DNA from: Microcebus murinus
Taxonomy: Eukaryota > Chordata > Mammalia > Primates > Cheirogaleidae
Direction: 5' to 3'
DNA length: 64,000 nt
Assembly (NCBI RefSeq): GCF_040939455.1
Contig: NC_134108.1
Coordinates: forward strand, 85,604,001-85,668,000
Part shown: positions 59,938-64,000 of the stretch, piece after piece
How positions within the stretch are numbered: position 1 is the first letter of the stretch
How the letters are laid out: each line of letters begins with the position of its first letter
Translations under genes and position numbers: made by a program
The notes under the pieces: model-generated
The model's input: only the letters and a program-made list of their open reading frames with translations
Database searches by the model: none
Told to the model about the DNA's origin: nothing

Positions 59938-61639
59938 TTTTTTAAATAGGAGAAATAAAAGTTCTAATTTTTTTTACTCATACCCCAGTGGTTCATTTCT
60001 TCATCTCATTGTATTAAATTATTTTAATAACTAATTATATTAATGTGAATGGCAGACCACTTAATTTTTAATCTGGTTCCATAAAGTCTGATACTGGTTG
60101 CATACAGGCAGTGAAACTGTTCTCTAGGTTCCATGTCACTTATGAATATGTCACAGATGTCCTAGAAAATGTCCAGAATTACCCAACATTGGGCAAATGA
60201 TGAGCAGCCTTGATTCTATCACTTGTATGTAGTCTCTGGAGATCCAGCCTCAGCTATGAAGCACAAAACAAGCAGCATCTGTTTCTCACTATTATCCAAT
60301 TTGGGACTTAATTCTCTCTTAACTGGAAAATTCAATTTATAGATTAGTAGTGTGTGGCCCTAGTGGTTTTCAGCTCATTTCCTGATTCCTTTGCCAACTG
60401 GAAATGATTCAATGATGCTACTAGATGATATTCTTGAGATTGTGTTGTTTCTAAAACTCATGGAATGACAATACATTCATTTTATTTTAAATTTCAGAAA
60501 GTAAGATTCTTTATAATAGCTTAATTTGATCAAAGATTGCAAATTAAGGAACAGTTTTCATCAGTGATTTAGTGTCAGTATGTAAAGACATAAATATATC
60601 CCCAAATTTACAAAGAGAGTCATTTATGCATTATAAAATTATCTTATGGTAGACATAGAATATAATAGTATTTTCTTTTTTAGAGTAATGTAACAATCAC
60701 TAAAATATGATGGGACTTAAATTTAAACTTCAGAGAAGTAATAATGTGATACCATTTTTCCTTTTTCCAGTTGGCATTGTGCTTTGATTGTGCCTTTTGT
60801 TTTTAAGGTGAGAATGTTCAATTTTTCTGCTTCTTCTTTGTAACAATTATAAATATTCCAATTTTTATGTAATATAAATAGTATTTCCAAATAAAATTCT
60901 ACAAAAACCAAGTGAATTTGCTTTCAGATATCACTTTTGATATTTAAATCAATGAATGGATAACATCCCTTATTTTCAATAAATATCCTAAGCTATCTGC
61001 ATGCTATTTGATCTGATGAGATGAAAAATGTCTTTTATTATAAAATTGCTACAATTCATTTGAAAAGCAGTCAGAAAAATAAGAATGGACCATTTCATGA
61101 AGAGAACTTTTAACAATATCAACAGTTAAGAATGACATGTAACATTAGAAAAAATCTTTGGAGATTGACAGTAAATATTGATTTGCTACTTGTATAACCA
61201 AGAAAATTTATATGGAAGTTTTCCAAATAAAGACTTTCATTTTACATAATCATAGCAATCATGTGGTTTGGCCAGATGTAGTAAAATTAAAAGGCATTTT
61301 AGGTTGGGCTTGATGTCTTTTATCTTTGTCACCTACACATATCATATTTATGAAATCATTGCATGGTTCTGTAGGCACTACAGAATGAGGTTCAAGTAAA
61401 TTATAGATTTATTTGTGGGAAAAAAGTAAATCTTTGAAACAAACTTTTATAGCAGATATTAGTCTAATGCCATCAACTCAAGTATATTACATTTCTTTAT
61501 TTAGTTTTAGCTTGAATCTCACCTCAGATTTCATCTCAAGTAGCAGGAAGGAAATTCAACCTGGGTCATTTTAGGATCTACTCCTTTTTGTTCCCATTTT
61601 AGGATCTACCCCTATCTTGTACAGCTATATAGGAGACTT
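59938..61639. other. AT-rich single-copy DNA, nothing recognised
   Basis: No gene is supported. A decayed duplicate of 'cattttaggatctac' occurs at about 61569 and 61597. Confidence 0.5.
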
Positions 61640-62089
61640 AATATGAATGGAGCTTGCAGGAATGAAATTTGCTATGGGTGATCCGTGTGTGAGTAGTGAG
61701 TAAATGTGAAAGTCTAGGACATTACCGTACACTGCTATAGACTTTATAAACACTGTGCACATTTATATAATATATAGTAACAATAAAATAACAATAAAAA
61801 GTATAGTATAGTAAATACATAAATCAGCATTACAGTTGTTTAGTATCATTTTCAACTGTTATGTACTGTACATAATTATACGTGTTATACTTTTTAAGAC
61901 TTGCAGTGCAATAGATTTGTTTGCACCAGCATCACTACAAACACATGAGTAATGCATTGCTCTACCATGGTACAATGACTAAGACATCACTAGATTATAG
62001 GAATTTTCAGCTTCATTATAATCTTATGGGGCCACTGTCATATATATGGTCTGTGGTTCACTTAAACATCATTATATGGCACGAGGCTG
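61640..62089 (+). mobile_element. Tigger-related DNA transposon, 3' part
   Basis: 'tctaggacattaccgtacac', 'gactttataaacactgtgca', 'tttgtttgcaccagcatcac', 'cacatgagtaatgcattgct' and 'cagcttcattataatcttat' match a Tigger-family non-coding 3' region. The same family supplies the fragment at 37993-38145. No transposase frame is present. Confidence 0.7.
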
Positions 62090-62195
62090 GATCTGATGAG
62101 CTAATATCCAAAATATATAAGGAACTCCTAAAACTAAATGGCAAAAAAATAAATAAATAAATAAACCCAGATAACTCAATTTAAATCTAGAGAGT
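62090..62195 (+). mobile_element. Short L1 ORF2 fragment with (AAAT)n
   Basis: 'gagctaatatccaaaatata' and 'taaggaactcctaaaactaa' match the L1 ORF2 segment encoding LISKIYKELLKLN. It is followed by AAAT repeats at 62145-62164 and 'cccagataactcaatttaaa'. Confidence 0.6.
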
Positions 62196-64000
62196 GTTTC
62201 TAGAGAGAGGTAACCAAGTTATAATTTCCCATAGAACTTACTGGGTTTTTCACCTAGTCTTAGAGACTTACTCTCCTCAAAATATGAAGAGAAACTATTC
62301 TTCCTCCTCCTTATCAGAAACTCTAGCACTATCTCGTCAAATAAATTTAGACATCAACAAAATAGAGGAAAAGATGATTGCAATTAGTAGATCCCACCCT
62401 AGGCCCTGTAGCTGTGGAGTACAAATCACCCTTAACTTTGTCATATGTAATGTGTGGTCTTAAACTAGACCCAAATCACTGAATAAAATACGGAGTTTTC
62501 TCCATTTGCATACATTATATGGTGAATAAAATTGTATTGCATTTTACTCACATAGTATCAAAAAATACTATGGCATGCAGTTCTCATAAAAGGACAAATG
62601 ATAAAGTTTATCAATTCTCTTCTTCACAAGAATTTATGCTAGAATTGACTGTTTTCTACAACCAAAATGTGGCTTGCTTATGTTAAATAATGAAAAAAAA
62701 GTGGGTGCAATGTCAAATTTTTTTTTCTGGATAGATTCTGAATGTGTGACTTTTTGTTGAATGCTCAAAGTTGCTGTGCAACGACAGGCATGGAAGAGAA
62801 TGTGTCCCTCCAGACATATGAGAAGGCCAATCAGAGTAGAAACAAACATCAACCTGCATTGGTATAGGTGCTCTACTTTGTTCTGCTTAATTATGCCAGA
62901 ATATAGAATTGGATGATGTAACCCTAACTGGGTTATTCTGGGACCCTAACATTTATGGTAAAATATATTTTAGAATTTCTGAGAATCTGGAGAAATGATG
63001 GTACTGTTTTAAGGTCTTACATCATTTTTTGGTAAATAACAATTTTTAATATTATTTAGGAAAATGATCAAAGTTTTTATTTTAGATTCTTCTGTGTATA
63101 GAATAGTAATGATTGTGAACAAAACCATCTGGCAAAACACAATAGGTACAACTGAGATATAAAGAAAATAATTTTGAATGTCTCAGTAGATCTGCAATCC
63201 ATCTGATGCCATCAGTGATTAAGACTCCTAGCTGATATTTCTGCATAATCCTGGTAATAACATATTTTTATATTAGCACAAGAGAAATTTTTTATATGTG
63301 GTCATGAAAATTAATGTTAAACTTTGGTCTTTAAGGAAAAATTTATATTACAGGTCATAAAAATGATCATCTTCCTTGGTTGACAAGTGTCCTTAGTTTT
63401 CACCTTTGTCTCTTGTTTAGATTTTAAACTACTGCATTACACATTTTTCCAGAAAATTATATCACAGCATGGTTTTAATTTTCTTAATATGAGTGAATAG
63501 TTTCAGTTTTCAAAAACCAAATATTGATTAGTATAAATGTATTGATATTGTGACTAAAATTATTGCAACTGGACTAACCCTTTCTACCTGAAGGATGAGA
63601 AAGACTATTTGATTATTTGGGGATATGATATAGAGAGCCGGTTTAATAACTTTTGAGGCTCACTACAAAAAAATGGAAACCTCTTATTCAAACAGCAGGA
63701 AAAAAGTACTATTAAAATTACTAAAATATAAATATTTTTTCTTTCTTCCATGGTCTTTCTCTGGTATTTTCATAGCACTTTTATTTGTTCTAAATAAAGA
63801 AAAAAAAATTAAGTTTTGAATATTAACATAGGCTGAATTGTTCATTTTCTATTGTGCAGTGCCAATTTTCAGTGCAACTATAAGAAAGTTTAACTTGAAA
63901 ACAGAATCACATAACACATATTTCATTCTTACTAGAATGGTAGAAATACTGCACAAACTAAAAAAACAAAACTTTTTATTTCACTTCTTGATAGTGCATA
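62196..64000. other. AT-rich single-copy DNA, nothing recognised
   Basis: No exon, RNA gene or clear repeat is seen to the window end. Confidence 0.5.

Noticed and set aside
61569..61620. Duplicate 'cattttaggatctac' as a new tandem repeat
   Set aside because: Only about 15 bp, just 5' of a decayed Tigger; insufficient evidence.

Overview
This window looks like primate nuclear DNA from a strepsirrhine, most probably a lemur. It is AT-rich, has no convincing host gene, and is packed with interspersed repeats. The best lineage marker is the Alu at about 55.65-55.98 kb. It carries the diverged middle A/T-rich linker and the left-arm variant I associate with lemur and galago Alus rather than monkey or ape Alus. 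Most L1 copies share a 3' end reading roughly 'aacatttgtaccyycataatatg(c/a)tgaaataaa', which I also associate with strepsirrhine L1. Family names are given from recognition of consensus features, not from a database search.

Layout. 1-9.9 kb: AT-rich single-copy DNA with old MIR and L2 remnants, microsatellites, and an inverted pair of about 70-bp segments at 1.64 and 4.86 kb. 9.9-11.3 kb: an isolated GC-rich block of probable L1 5'-UTR origin. 11.4-16.3 kb: L2 and HAL1-like remains, a hAT element with an 8-bp target duplication, and two Alu-related monomers. 17.3-19.5 kb: a Tigger element split by a near full-length Hsmar2-like mariner, which is itself split by two L1 3' ends. 22.2-23.5 kb: an L1 insertion with a 14-bp target duplication, a 5' inversion and a probable 3' transduction. 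26.3-33.2 kb: a full-length (about 6.8 kb) minus-strand L1 with a 14-bp target duplication, a GC-rich 5' UTR with about six tandem repeats of about 150 bp, ORF1 with one in-frame stop, and a broken ORF2 holding a foreign inverted ORF2 piece. 33.2-33.65 kb: a TA-flanked DNA transposon. 35.8-42.7 kb: a stack of nested L1s, including one whose 5' end is joined to a Tigger fragment inside a shared 16-bp target duplication. 42.7-64 kb: mostly single-copy DNA with scattered L1, L2, hAT, Alu, LTR and Tigger fragments.

No element appears able to move by itself as read: every transposase or L1 reading frame is interrupted. The main interest is the layered insertion history, which can be ordered from target-site duplications. 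A second interest is two small local duplications (62 bp and about 70 bp) that look like templated insertions rather than known transposons. I found no previously undescribed gene system.
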